DNA of 64,000 nucleotides from Aeromonas rivipollensis (GTDB taxonomy: Bacteria; Pseudomonadota; Gammaproteobacteria; Enterobacterales; Aeromonadaceae). The notes under the pieces are model-generated. The model saw only the letters and a list, made by a program, of their open reading frames with translations. It made no database searches and was not told where the DNA came from. Below, piece by piece: positions 19,152 to 28,204 of this stretch. The DNA is taken from NCBI RefSeq assembly GCF_037811135.1, contig NZ_CP149130.1:3096501-3160500 (forward strand), given 5' to 3'. A program made the translations under genes and the position numbers. Within the stretch, counting starts at the first letter, position 1, and every line of letters begins with the position of its first letter.

Positions 19152-20579
19152 ATGGAAGCCATACGAACAGAGTCCCCAGACAAGTTCTCCCTGCCCGAGC
19201 AGGTGAACCGCCTCAAGCAGGCCTGTCAGGCCCATCCCATGCCGAGCCTGGAGCAGCGTCGCAACCGGCTGAGCGCACTCAAGGGGGCTCTGCTCGCCCA
19301 CAAGCAGGCGCTCTGCGACGCCCTGGCCCTGGACTATGGCCAGCGCAGCGACTACGACAGCCTGGTCGCCGACATACTGCCCTGCGTCATGCAGATCAAC
19401 TACAGCCTGAAACGGCTCAAGGGCTGGATGAGGCCAGCACGGCGCCACCCCGGCCTGCTGCTGGCCCCCGCCAGGGTCGAGGTGCACTATCAGCCTCTGG
19501 GCGTCATCGGCATCATGGTGCCCTGGAACTTCCCGGTGATGCTGAGTCTGGGGCCCCTCATCGGCGCCATCGCCGCCGGCAACAGAGCCATGATCAAGCT
19601 CTCGGAGTTCACCCCCCATACCAATGCCCTGTTGCGCACCCTGCTGGCCCAGGTGTTTGGGGATGACGAGGTGGTGGTCATCGAGGGGGACGCGGGACTC
19701 GCGGCCGCCTTCAGCACCCTCCCCTTCGATCATCTGCTGTTCACCGGCTCCACTGCGGTGGGCAGGCTGGTGATGGCCGCCGCCGCCCCCCAGCTCACCC
19801 CCCTCACCCTGGAGCTCGGTGGCAAGAGCCCCTGCCTCATCGCCCCCGACATGCCGCTGCCCCTGGCGGTGGAGCGGATGATCTTCGGCAAGAGCCTCAA
19901 CGCCGGCCAGATCTGCGTGGCCCCGGACTATGTGCTGCTGCCACGGGGGCAGGAGCAGTCCTTTATCGAGGCCTACCAGGCGCACTTTCACCGCCTCTAT
20001 CCCAAGGGGCTGGAAAGCCCGGATTACGGCTCCATCATCAACGGGGCCCAGTACGAGCGACTCACCGCCTGGCTGGCGGAGGCGAAGCAGGCGGGCGCCC
20101 AGGTGCACCCTTGCGCCTCGCCGGCCCGGGATGACGGTGCCCACCGCCTGGTGCCCCACCTGCTGACCGAGGTGCCCGGCCACTGCCAGCTGATGCAGCA
20201 GGAGATCTTCGGCCCCCTGCTCCCCCTGGTGCCCTATGACAGCATCGAGGAGGCCATTGCCTATGTGGCGGCCCGGCCACGCCCGCTGGCGTTCTATCTG
20301 ATGAGCCTGGATCCGGCGCTGCAGAGCCGCCTCATCCGGGAGACCCACGCCGGTGGCATGGCCATCAACGAGTGCCTGTTCCAGGTGGCGGCGGACGACG
20401 CCCCCTTCGGCGGCATAGGCCCCTCCGGCATGGGTCACTACCACGGCCACGAGGGCTTTCTCACCTTCTCCAAGGCGAAAACCGTGCTGCGCCGCGGCCG
20501 TTTCAGCGCCGGAACCCTGATCCACCCCCCTTATCGGCGCTGGTACCAGCGGCTGATGATGGCCCTGTTCCTGCGCTAG
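19152..20579 (+). CDS. Coniferyl-aldehyde-dehydrogenase-like aldehyde dehydrogenase
   Basis: 475 residues of the ALDH superfamily, closest in pattern to the CalB group. Visible: MVPWNFPVMLSLGPLIGAI, the nucleotide loop LLFTGSTAVGRLV, catalytic Glu in LTLELGGKSPCLI and catalytic Cys in NAGQICVAPDY, ending with a PFGGIGPSGMGHYHGHEGF segment. It oxidises an aldehyde to the acid with NAD(P); substrate unproven, and CalB relatives often act on aromatic or long-chain aldehydes. The start at 19152 is set by GGAG eight bases upstream. First of four genes under a palindromic operator. Confidence 0.88.
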   Translation: MEAIRTESPDKFSLPEQVNRLKQACQAHPMPSLEQRRNRLSALKGALLAHKQALCDALALDYGQRSDYDSLVADILPCVMQINYSLKRLKGWMRPARRHPGLLLAPARVEVHYQPLGVIGIMVPWNFPVMLSLGPLIGAIAAGNRAMIKLSEFTPHTNALLRTLLAQVFGDDEVVVIEGDAGLAAAFSTLPFDHLLFTGSTAVGRLVMAAAAPQLTPLTLELGGKSPCLIAPDMPLPLAVERMIFGKSLNAGQICVAPDYVLLPRGQEQSFIEAYQAHFHRLYPKGLESPDYGSIINGAQYERLTAWLAEAKQAGAQVHPCASPARDDGAHRLVPHLLTEVPGHCQLMQQEIFGPLLPLVPYDSIEEAIAYVAARPRPLAFYLMSLDPALQSRLIRETHAGGMAINECLFQVAADDAPFGGIGPSGMGHYHGHEGFLTFSKAKTVLRRGRFSAGTLIHPPYRRWYQRLMMALFLR

Positions 20580-20587
20580 GAGGCAGC

Positions 20588-21178
20588 ATGAGCGAACCCA
20601 TGACAGACAAACGCCGCCAGATCCTGGATGCCGCCCTCGCCCTGTGCGCCGAGGATGGCCTGCAGGGGGCCGCCACCGCCCGCATCGCCCGGGCGGCCGG
20701 GGTGGCCAACGGCACCCTGTTTCACCACTTTCCCAGCAAGGAGCTGCTGATCCAATGCCTCTACCAGGACGTCAAGCTGCGCCTTGGCGCCGCCATCAGC
20801 GAGGCGGATCCGGCCCTGCCCCTCAGGGAGCAGGCGCGCCACTACTGGCGTCAGGCGATGAGCTGGATGCAGGCCCATCCCCACGAACTCAAGTTCGTGC
20901 TGGGCTTCTTCCACTCCCCCTTGCTGGCCAGATCCCTGCGCAGCCAGATCCTGGGGGAGACACTGCGCTTCCTGCCGCGCCTGCTGAGCCAGGGTCAGGC
21001 CAGCGGCGAGCTGATGCAGGCGCCTCCCGTCCTGATGCTGGAGGTGTGCCAGAGCCAGTTTCTGGCCTGCGCCTCGCTCTTTGTCGACCAACCCGAGCTC
21101 GGGGAGGATCCCCACTGGCAGGCCAGCGCCTTCGCCCTCTTCTGGTCCGCCATCGCAGGAGGCCCTCATGACGCTTGA
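20588..21178 (+). CDS. TetR/AcrR family regulator
   Basis: 196 residues. The N-terminal helix-turn-helix (IARAAGVANGTLFHHFPSKE, residues about 33-52) is typical of TetR proteins; the ligand domain is not recognisable. The start follows AGGAGG. It begins 8 bases after the aldehyde dehydrogenase and overlaps the next gene by 11 bases, so regulator and enzymes are co-expressed. The likely target is the palindrome at 19111, with an aldehyde or fatty compound as inducer (inferred). Confidence 0.88.
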   Translation: MSEPMTDKRRQILDAALALCAEDGLQGAATARIARAAGVANGTLFHHFPSKELLIQCLYQDVKLRLGAAISEADPALPLREQARHYWRQAMSWMQAHPHELKFVLGFFHSPLLARSLRSQILGETLRFLPRLLSQGQASGELMQAPPVLMLEVCQSQFLACASLFVDQPELGEDPHWQASAFALFWSAIAGGPHDA

Positions 21179-21677
21179 TCCCCTGCTCGCCACCGGCAGG
21201 CGCCTCTGGATAGGGAGCCTGCTCTGGATCATCGGCCGCACCCTGTGCCGCGCCGCCCGGGTCGATGAGGCGGTGCGCCGGGAGCTGGCCCCCCTGCCGG
21301 AGGGGCTCTGTATCCGGCTGGAGGTGCATGGGCTGCCTCATGGGCTGAGCCTGCACAAGAGGGCCGGGCGCTGGCGCTGCGGCCCCGCACCACGAGGGGC
21401 AACAAGCCCTCATCTGCTGCGCGTCTGCTTCAAGCACCCCGCCATCGCCTTTCGCGCCCTCAGCTTTCGCCTCGGCATCAATCAGGCCTTCTGCAAGAAC
21501 CGGCTGCTGGTGGAGGGGGATCTCAGTGCGGCCATGCACCTGGTGCGGGCGCTGGAGCAGCTGCAAGCCCTGATCCTGCCCGCCTTCATCGCACGGCCCC
21601 TGCTGCGCCACTACCCGAGCCCGCGCCACAAGCTGGCGCGAGCCTGCCACATCTACCTGGGTCTGCTGACCGGTTGA
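21168..21677 (+). CDS. SCP2-like lipid-binding protein (tentative)
   Basis: 169 residues. The middle and end (FKHPAIAFRALSFRLGINQA, then LLVEGDLSAAMHLVRALEQL) resemble the SCP2 sterol/lipid-carrier fold as found in bacterial proteins. No signal peptide; one hydrophobic N-terminal stretch (LWIGSLLWIIG). AGGAGG precedes the ATG, which lies inside the end of the TetR gene. Its place between an aldehyde and an alcohol dehydrogenase suggests binding of a hydrophobic substrate, but the family call is only a resemblance. Confidence 0.6.
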   Translation: MTLDPLLATGRRLWIGSLLWIIGRTLCRAARVDEAVRRELAPLPEGLCIRLEVHGLPHGLSLHKRAGRWRCGPAPRGATSPHLLRVCFKHPAIAFRALSFRLGINQAFCKNRLLVEGDLSAAMHLVRALEQLQALILPAFIARPLLRHYPSPRHKLARACHIYLGLLTG

Positions 21678-21694
21678 AGAGAAGGATGAACACC

Positions 21695-22879
21695 ATGAGC
21701 CGTTATTACGATTTCTTCTGTCCGGTCAGGTTGATGGCGGGGGAGCAGGCGCTGGAGCAACTTCCGGACGAGCTGATGGCACTGGGGGCGCGCCGTCCGC
21801 TGCTGCTCACCGACAAGGGAGTCGGCGGCAGCGGGCTCGCCACCCTGCTGGCCAATGTGCTGGCGGAGGGGGGCCTGCCGGTGGCCGCCATCTGGGACCA
21901 GATCCCCGCCGACTCCTCCACCGCCGTGGTGGAGCGCATCGCCGCCCGCTGGCGGGAATTGGGCTGTGACAGCCTGGTGGCACTGGGGGGCGGCTCCGTC
22001 ATCGACACCGCCAAGGCGGTCAACATCCTGGTCACCCTGGGCGGGGAGCGGCTGCTGGATCACGCGGGGGCCGGCTGCCTGACCCGGCCCCTCAAGCCGC
22101 TGGCGGTGGTGCCCACCACGGCGGGTACCGGATCGGAGGTGACCCTGGTGGCGGTGATCCGGGACGAGGGGAGCGGGCGCAAGGTGCCCTTCACCTCCCC
22201 CTTCCTGCTGCCCCAGCTGGCGGTGCTGGACCCGCGCCTCACCCAGGGGCTGCCGCTGCCCATCACGGCCGCCACCGCCATGGACGCCATGACCCACGCC
22301 ATCGAGGCCTTCATCGGCAACGGCAAGAACCCGGTCAGCGACGCCCTGGCCCTGATGGCGGTGGAGAAGATAGCCGATGCTCTGCCCAGGGTGCTGCTGG
22401 CCCCCGAGGACAAGGCCCTGCGGCTGCAACTGGCGGAGGGCTCCACCCTGGCGGGCATGGCCTTTTCCAACTCCATGGTGGGGCTGGTGCACGCCCTCGG
22501 CCACAGCCTGGGGGCCCGCTGCCACCTGCCCCACGGCCTGTGCATGAACCTCTTTCTGCCCACGGTGCTCGACTACAACAGGCCCCAGATAGACCCTGAG
22601 CTGGCCCGCCTGCTGCTGCCCCTGGCAGGGCCGGAGCGCTTCGCGGCCACCCCACAGGCCCTGCGCCCCCAGGCGGCCCTGGATACACTCTGCGCCCTGC
22701 GGGACAGTCTCTGGCAGGCGGTGGGGCTGCCGCGCACCCTGGCGGAAGCCGGAGTGACGGACAGAGCCGTGCTCAAGGATATCCGGGATCTCGCCATCAA
22801 CGACGGTGCCCTGCTCTACAACCGCAAGGATGCGGACAGGGAACAGCTGCTGGCGCTGCTGGAGCAGGTATGGGAATGA
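21695..22879 (+). CDS. Iron-containing alcohol dehydrogenase
   Basis: 394 residues of the Fe-dependent (group III) ADH family. NAD-binding GGGSVIDTAKAVN near residue 95, VPTTAGTGSEVT near 140, and the metal ligands in AMTHAIEAFIG and VHALGHSLGARCHLPHG are all present. Start set at 21695 because AGAAGG lies nine bases upstream; an ATG at 21686 overlaps that motif and is less likely. Last gene of the operon; with the aldehyde dehydrogenase it would take an alcohol to the acid in two steps, or run in reverse on aldehydes. Confidence 0.9.
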   Translation: MSRYYDFFCPVRLMAGEQALEQLPDELMALGARRPLLLTDKGVGGSGLATLLANVLAEGGLPVAAIWDQIPADSSTAVVERIAARWRELGCDSLVALGGGSVIDTAKAVNILVTLGGERLLDHAGAGCLTRPLKPLAVVPTTAGTGSEVTLVAVIRDEGSGRKVPFTSPFLLPQLAVLDPRLTQGLPLPITAATAMDAMTHAIEAFIGNGKNPVSDALALMAVEKIADALPRVLLAPEDKALRLQLAEGSTLAGMAFSNSMVGLVHALGHSLGARCHLPHGLCMNLFLPTVLDYNRPQIDPELARLLLPLAGPERFAATPQALRPQAALDTLCALRDSLWQAVGLPRTLAEAGVTDRAVLKDIRDLAINDGALLYNRKDADREQLLALLEQVWE

Positions 22880-22918
22880 CCCCAGGAGAAGGCCCGCAAG
22901 GGGCCGGGGGTCGCAGGA

Positions 22919-23809
22919 TCAGATGGGCGGAGTGAAGACCCCGGTGGAGAGATAGCGATCCCCCCGATCGCAGATGATGGCCACCACCACCCCTTGGCTC
23001 AGCTCGGCCGCTACCCGCAGGGCACCGGCCACGGCGCCCCCCGAGCTGACCCCGCAGCAGATCCCCTCTTCCCGCGCCAGCCGGCGCATGGTGGTGAGCG
23101 CCTCTTCCTGGGTCACATCCAGCACCCGATCGACCCTTTGTGGCTCGAAGATGGCGGGCATATAGGCGGCGGGCCAGCGGCGAATGCCCGGGATCTGGCT
23201 CCCCTCTGCCGGTTGCAGGCCAATCACCTCTACCGCCGGATTCTGCTCCTTGAGGTAGCGGGAGACCCCCATGATGGTGCCCGTGGTGCCCATGGCCGAG
23301 ACGAAGTGAGTGATTGCCCCCTCGCTCTGGCACCAGATCTCCGGGCCGGTGGAGAGGTAGTGGGCATCCGGGTTGGCCGGATTGTTGAACTGATCGAGCA
23401 CCAGCCCCTCGCCGCGAGCCTGCATGGCGAGCGCCAGGTCCCGCGCGGCTTCCATGCCCTCTTCCACCAGCACCAGCTCGGCGCCGTAGGCCTGCATGGC
23501 GTCGCGCCGCTCCTGGCTCATGTTGCTGGGCATGACGAGGCGCATCCTGTACCCCCGGGCCGCCGCCACCATGGCCAGCGCTATGCCGGTATTGCCCGAG
23601 GTGGCCTCGATAAGCCGCGCTCCTGGCCCTAAGTGACCACTCGCCTCCGCCGCCCGGATGAGGTTCAGGGCCGGCCTGTCCTTGACCGAGCCGCCGGGGT
23701 TGTTGCCCTCCAGCTTCACCAGCAGGGTCACCTCGGGATAGGGGTTGATGCGGTGCAGGCGCAGCAACGGGGTATTGCCAATGAGATCTTCCAGGGTGGC
23801 GAAGGCCAT
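22919..23809 (-). CDS. cysM: Cysteine synthase B
   Basis: About 296 residues. A PLP enzyme making cysteine from O-acetylserine and sulfide or thiosulfate. The PLP lysine is in NPGGSVKDRPALNL, the phosphate-binding loop is EATSGNTGIALA, and AMGTTGTIMG and CGVSSGG are typical. An ATG at 23821 is also in frame, but the only ribosome binding site (AGAGG) touches that codon, so the second ATG at 23809 (MAFATLEDLIGNTPL) is preferred. Convergent with the alcohol dehydrogenase 39 bases away. Confidence 0.93.
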   Translation of the reverse strand: MAFATLEDLIGNTPLLRLHRINPYPEVTLLVKLEGNNPGGSVKDRPALNLIRAAEASGHLGPGARLIEATSGNTGIALAMVAAARGYRMRLVMPSNMSQERRDAMQAYGAELVLVEEGMEAARDLALAMQARGEGLVLDQFNNPANPDAHYLSTGPEIWCQSEGAITHFVSAMGTTGTIMGVSRYLKEQNPAVEVIGLQPAEGSQIPGIRRWPAAYMPAIFEPQRVDRVLDVTQEEALTTMRRLAREEGICCGVSSGGAVAGALRVAAELSQGVVVAIICDRGDRYLSTGVFTPPI

Positions 23810-23967
23810 AACGGGATCCATCCTCTGCTAACTGTTCTATACCTTGCCTGACGAGCCGCTCGCAGGCCGGTCAGTGTAAGCGAGCATCCGCGGCCCGCAA
23901 AGAGCACTGTTGGCAAAGTCCGGCCAGCATGCTCTGATACCCCTTCCCCACCCTTTGAGGAGCCTCC

Positions 23968-24225
23968 ATGAGCGACATTCTTCATCAGGCCGACCAGCAG
24001 CAGTTCATCTGCGTGGTGGACGGCAAGACCTCTCGCCTCAGCTATCGCTGGCTGGATGCGGGCACTGTCGATGCCTTCAGCACCCAGGTGCCGTCAGAGC
24101 TGAGGGGACAGGGCATTGCCGACAAACTGGCGCGCAGCTTCTACGACTGGTGCCAGACAGAGGGGCTCACCATAGTGCCGAGCTGCAGCTACATAGACGT
24201 CTGGCTGCGCCGTCATGGGGGCTGA
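23968..24225 (+). CDS. Small GNAT-fold acetyltransferase (YjdJ type)
   Basis: 85 residues. Matches the short GNAT group with VPSELRGQGIADKLARSFYD, the acetyl-CoA-binding R-G-Q-G-I-A loop, and a VPSCSYIDVWLRRH end. Such proteins lack half of the usual GNAT fold and have no established substrate. GAGGAG precedes the ATG. Overlaps the next gene by 11 bases. Confidence 0.85.
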   Translation: MSDILHQADQQQFICVVDGKTSRLSYRWLDAGTVDAFSTQVPSELRGQGIADKLARSFYDWCQTEGLTIVPSCSYIDVWLRRHGG

Positions 24226-24814
24226 GACGCTCCCCGAGTGCGCCAGCCTGGCCGACGAGCGCCGGTTGCAGGCCCGCACAGAGGCCCTGCTGCGGGCCGA
24301 TCCCCTGCGCATGGCCTGCCTCTGGGCGGCGCGGGAGCTGGCCTTGCCGGACTGGGCGCTGGGGGCCGGCTTTGTGCGCAACCTCATCTGGGATCACCTG
24401 CACCACAAGACCGAGCCCACTCCCCTCAACGACATAGATCTTATCTATCTGGATCCATGCGACCCGGAAGGTGCGGGCGAACGGGAGCACGAAGCCTGGC
24501 TCGCCGTCAGGGTGCCGGGCCAGCATTGGGAGGTGCGCAACCAGGCGCGTATGCATATGCGCCAGCGAGTGGCGCCCTTTACCAGCTCTCTGGCGGCATT
24601 GAGCCATTGGGTGGAAGTGCCCACCTGCATAGGGGTGCGTCTGGGGGCGGACGACGAGTTCGAATGGCTGGCCCCCTACGGCCTTGGCCACAACTGGTCC
24701 CTGCAGGTGAGTGCCAATCCGCGCTGCCGGCAGGAGAGCCGGATCTTCATCGACAGGATCAGGGACAAGCGGTGGCAGATCATCTGGCCTGATCTGGTGG
24801 TGAACTGGCCATAA
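24215..24814 (+). CDS. Nucleotidyltransferase-fold protein (NTP_transf_6/DUF925)
   Basis: 199 residues. The GAGFVRNLIWDHLH stretch, the acidic TPLNDIDLIYLD motif and EVRNQARMHM match the small family of predicted nucleotidyltransferases annotated as DUF925. Two close aspartates (NDIDLIYLD) would bind metal. Role unknown. Translation probably coupled to the preceding acetyltransferase gene. Confidence 0.82.
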   Translation: MGAETLPECASLADERRLQARTEALLRADPLRMACLWAARELALPDWALGAGFVRNLIWDHLHHKTEPTPLNDIDLIYLDPCDPEGAGEREHEAWLAVRVPGQHWEVRNQARMHMRQRVAPFTSSLAALSHWVEVPTCIGVRLGADDEFEWLAPYGLGHNWSLQVSANPRCRQESRIFIDRIRDKRWQIIWPDLVVNWP

Positions 24815-24884
24815 CCCGATTGCAATGTTTCGATAACCTTGGGCACACTAAGGAAAAGCTGTTTATAACTCAATGGGTTAAATA

Positions 24885-26708
24885 ATGCGCGACTTCTTCT
24901 CTCTCGAACGCTGGCTGCCGGGCCTCGCCGCCCTGCTGCAATATCAGCGGGCCTGGCTGATGCCGGATCTTCGCGCTGGCCTCTCGGTGGCAGCCGTGGC
25001 CTTGCCCGTTGCCATCGCCTATGCGGAGCTCGCCGGAGTGGGCGCCATCGTCGGCCTCTACTCCTGCATACTGCCCATGGTGGTCTACGCCCTCTTTGGC
25101 ACCTCCCGCCAGCTCATCGTCGGCCCGGACGCCGCCACCTGCGCCGTCATTGCCGCCGTGGTGACGCCGCTCGCCGCCGGTGATCCCACCCGTCAGTGGC
25201 AACTGGTGATGACCATGACCGCCATGACCGGCTTCTGGTGCCTCATCGCCAGCCGCTTCAAGCTGGGAGTGCTGGCGGACTTTCTCTCCCGCCCGATACT
25301 GATGGGCCTGCTCAATGGGGTGGCCATCACCATCATGGTGGGTCAGCTCTCCAAGATCTTCGGCTTCACCTTCAGCGAGCGCTATCTCATCGAGCGGATC
25401 TTGAACGGCACCGACTACCTTACCCAGACCCATCTGCCGACCCTGGCCATGAGTCTGACCGCCCTGCTCACCCTGTTGCTGGCCAAGCGCTACAGGCCAT
25501 CCTGGCCCTCCTCCATGGTGGCCATGGTGGTGACGGCGGCCCTGGTGTGGGCCCTCAATCTCGGCCAGTTCGATATCGCCACCCTGGGGGCCGTGGGCTC
25601 GGGCCTGCCCGCCTTCCAGATGCCGGAGTTCCCCCCCGGCCTGATGCGCGAACTGGTACTGCCGGCGCTCAACCTCGCCATGGTGAGCTTCGTCTCCATG
25701 ATGCTCACCGCCCGCAGCTTCGCCGCCAAGAACGGCTACGAAATCGATGCGGACAAGGAGTTTCGGGCCCTTGGCATGGCGAACCTGGCCTCTGCGGTCT
25801 CTCAGGGCTTTGCCATCAGCGGCGCGGATTCACGCACCGCGGTCAACGACGCCAACGGCGGCAAGAGCCAGCTGGTCTCCATCATAGCCGCGGCGGTGAT
25901 CGCCCTCATCACCTTCTACCTGACGGCGCCGCTGCAATACATCCCCACCGCCGCCCTCGGGGTGGTGCTGGTGATGGCCTCCCTGTCGCTCACCGATTTT
26001 CGCGGCCTCTGGGCCCTGCGCGACTCGGACCGCGCCGCCTTCTGGCTGGCGCTCATCACCTTCGTCAGCGTGCTGGCCATGGGGGTGATCCCGGGGATCA
26101 CCCTCGCCGTCCTGCTGGGCCTGTTCCAGTTCCTGCGCAACGTGATGCGCCCCACCGATCAGCTGCTCGGCATGGATGACGAGGGGTTGGTGCGTACCCT
26201 GGGGGACAACGAGCAGGCCAAGGCCATCCCCGGCATCCTGGTCTATCGCTTCAACTCGCCGCTCACCTACTTCAACGCCCCCTACTTCAAGCGGCGGGTG
26301 CTGGCGCTGCTGGTGCAGGATCCCTACAATCCCAAGTGCCTGGTGGTGGACGCGGTGGCCTGCTTCACCCATCAGGACATCAGCGTGATGAGCATGGTGG
26401 GGGAGCTGCACAAGGAGCTCAGGCGCCGTGGCATCCACATGGTGATGGCCGGCCGTCACGGTCAGATGACCCAGTGGCTCAAGCAGGCGGGGATCCGGAT
26501 CGGAGACGAGGGGGTCATCCTCAGTCCCGACATGTATCAGGCCCTGCGCATGACCCGCTGCTACCGGGAGCCGGTGTTCAAGGATGACGAGGTGGTGGAG
26601 AGCACCACTGATACCCTGCTCTCCCGCTGGCCTCAGGACGACGAGCTGCCCGACTCGGCGCGCCTCACCCGTCCCTGCGAGCAGGAAGCGGGCGCAACCC
26701 CGGTCTGA
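24885..26708 (+). CDS. SulP family anion transporter with STAS domain
   Basis: 607 residues. The membrane part (about 1-430) includes the SulP signature region (AVALPVAIAYAELAGVGAI; GLYSCILPMVVYALFG). A cytoplasmic STAS domain follows, starting near GILVYRFNSPLTYFNAPYFK. Members carry sulfate, bicarbonate or dicarboxylates; the substrate cannot be read from the sequence. The ATG at 24885 has only a weak ribosome binding site. Single gene, followed by a weak hairpin. Confidence 0.9.
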   Translation: MRDFFSLERWLPGLAALLQYQRAWLMPDLRAGLSVAAVALPVAIAYAELAGVGAIVGLYSCILPMVVYALFGTSRQLIVGPDAATCAVIAAVVTPLAAGDPTRQWQLVMTMTAMTGFWCLIASRFKLGVLADFLSRPILMGLLNGVAITIMVGQLSKIFGFTFSERYLIERILNGTDYLTQTHLPTLAMSLTALLTLLLAKRYRPSWPSSMVAMVVTAALVWALNLGQFDIATLGAVGSGLPAFQMPEFPPGLMRELVLPALNLAMVSFVSMMLTARSFAAKNGYEIDADKEFRALGMANLASAVSQGFAISGADSRTAVNDANGGKSQLVSIIAAAVIALITFYLTAPLQYIPTAALGVVLVMASLSLTDFRGLWALRDSDRAAFWLALITFVSVLAMGVIPGITLAVLLGLFQFLRNVMRPTDQLLGMDDEGLVRTLGDNEQAKAIPGILVYRFNSPLTYFNAPYFKRRVLALLVQDPYNPKCLVVDAVACFTHQDISVMSMVGELHKELRRRGIHMVMAGRHGQMTQWLKQAGIRIGDEGVILSPDMYQALRMTRCYREPVFKDDEVVESTTDTLLSRWPQDDELPDSARLTRPCEQEAGATPV

Positions 26709-26730
26709 CAGCGTCCCCAGGCGAGAGGGT

Positions 26731-26755
26731 GCCGGGCCAACCCGGCCCCTCTTTG
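26731..26755 (+). terminator. Weak terminator after the SulP gene
   Basis: GCCGGG, loop CCAA, CCCGGC, followed by CCCTCTTTGCTC, a poor T run. Confidence 0.4.
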
Positions 26756-26846
26756 CTCAGGGCAGGATTGCACCCCGCACCCGCTTGGTGTTAAATGCCC
26801 GTCCAGATGGCGCTGACGAGCGCCATCCCCAGTATTTGGACATCCC

Positions 26847-28193
26847 ATGCAGACTCAATCCCACGCGGGCCCGGGCACCCTCTTCGCCCTGACCTGGCCA
26901 CTGTTCATCGATCTCGCCCTGCACTTCCTGACCGGGGCCCTCAACACCTTCATGGTGGGTCACGTCTCCTATCAGGGGGTGGCGGCACTGGCGGTCGGCA
27001 ACCAGGTGTTCGATCTCGCCATCACCCTGTTCAGCTTCGTCAGCATAGGCACCAGCGTGGTGATCACCCAGTATCTGGGGGCGGGGGATAGGGAGAAGGC
27101 GCGCGTGGTCATCCACACCGCCATCGGCTTCAACCTGCTGGTGGGGCTGGTGGCCGCGGTCGGCGTCATGGCCGGTGCCGGCACCATGCTGGCGCTGATG
27201 AACCTGCCCACCCACCTGATGGGGGATGCCACCCTTTACTTGCAGATCATCGGCCTCTGCCTGCTGCCGGAGGCGGCGGCCCTCTGCCTGGCCGCCACCC
27301 TGCGCGCCCATGGCCACACCCGTCAGGCCATGTACGTGACCCTGATCGTCAACCTCATCACCTTCGTCGGCAACCTGCTGCTGCTCTATGGCTGGTTCGG
27401 CCTGCCTCAGCTCGGGGTCGCCGGGGTCGCCATCAGCACTGTTGCCGGGCGCATCGTCGGCGTGGTGCTGCTGGTGTGGCTGGTGGCGCGCAAGACCGGC
27501 ATCCGGCTGCGGCTGCCGGAGATCCTCCGGCCAAGCAAGGTCATGCTGGACAAGGTGCTGCATATCGGCCTGCCGGCGGCGGGGGAGAACCTCTCCTGGA
27601 TGCTGCAGTTCATGGTGGTGACGGCCTTCGTCGGCCTGCTCGGCGACAAGGCACTGGCGACCCAGTCCTACTTCTTCCAGATCTGCCTGTTCATCCTGCT
27701 GTTCGGCCTCTCCATCGGCCTTGGCAACGAGATCATCATCGGCCACCTGGCGGGGGCCCGTCGCTTCGAGCAGGCCTATCGCCAGCTCATCAAGAGCCTC
27801 AAGCTCGGCCTCATCGTCACCAGCCTGATTGCCATAGCCGCGGCTCTGAACGGACGCGCCATCATCAGCCTGTTCACCGACGATGCAGACATCATCACCC
27901 AGGTGGCGCAGCTCTTCCTCATCAGCCTCATCCTCGAACCCGGCCGCACCTTCAACCTGGTGGTGATCAACGCCCTGCGCGCCACCGGGGATGCCCGTTT
28001 CCCGCTCTACATGGCGCTCGTCTCCATGTGGGGCATTGCCGTTCCCCTCGCCTATTTCCTTGGTATCATGCAGGGCTATGGCCTGGTAGGCATCTGGTTG
28101 GCGCTGGCCTGCGACGAGTGGGTACGGGGTCTGGCCATGTTCTGGCGCTGGCGCAGTCGTCGCTGGCAAAACAAAATTCTTGTCGAAACATAA
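26847..28193 (+). CDS. MATE family efflux transporter
   Basis: 448 residues with about 12 membrane segments. N-terminal LTWPLFIDLALHFLTGALNT and the pseudo-repeated second half are typical of MATE exporters, which move cationic or aromatic compounds out with a sodium or proton gradient. No substrate can be assigned. The following periplasmic protein gene begins 11 bases later, so the two are probably co-transcribed. Confidence 0.9.
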   Translation: MQTQSHAGPGTLFALTWPLFIDLALHFLTGALNTFMVGHVSYQGVAALAVGNQVFDLAITLFSFVSIGTSVVITQYLGAGDREKARVVIHTAIGFNLLVGLVAAVGVMAGAGTMLALMNLPTHLMGDATLYLQIIGLCLLPEAAALCLAATLRAHGHTRQAMYVTLIVNLITFVGNLLLLYGWFGLPQLGVAGVAISTVAGRIVGVVLLVWLVARKTGIRLRLPEILRPSKVMLDKVLHIGLPAAGENLSWMLQFMVVTAFVGLLGDKALATQSYFFQICLFILLFGLSIGLGNEIIIGHLAGARRFEQAYRQLIKSLKLGLIVTSLIAIAAALNGRAIISLFTDDADIITQVAQLFLISLILEPGRTFNLVVINALRATGDARFPLYMALVSMWGIAVPLAYFLGIMQGYGLVGIWLALACDEWVRGLAMFWRWRSRRWQNKILVET

Positions 28194-28204
28194 GCGGAAT
28201 CACA

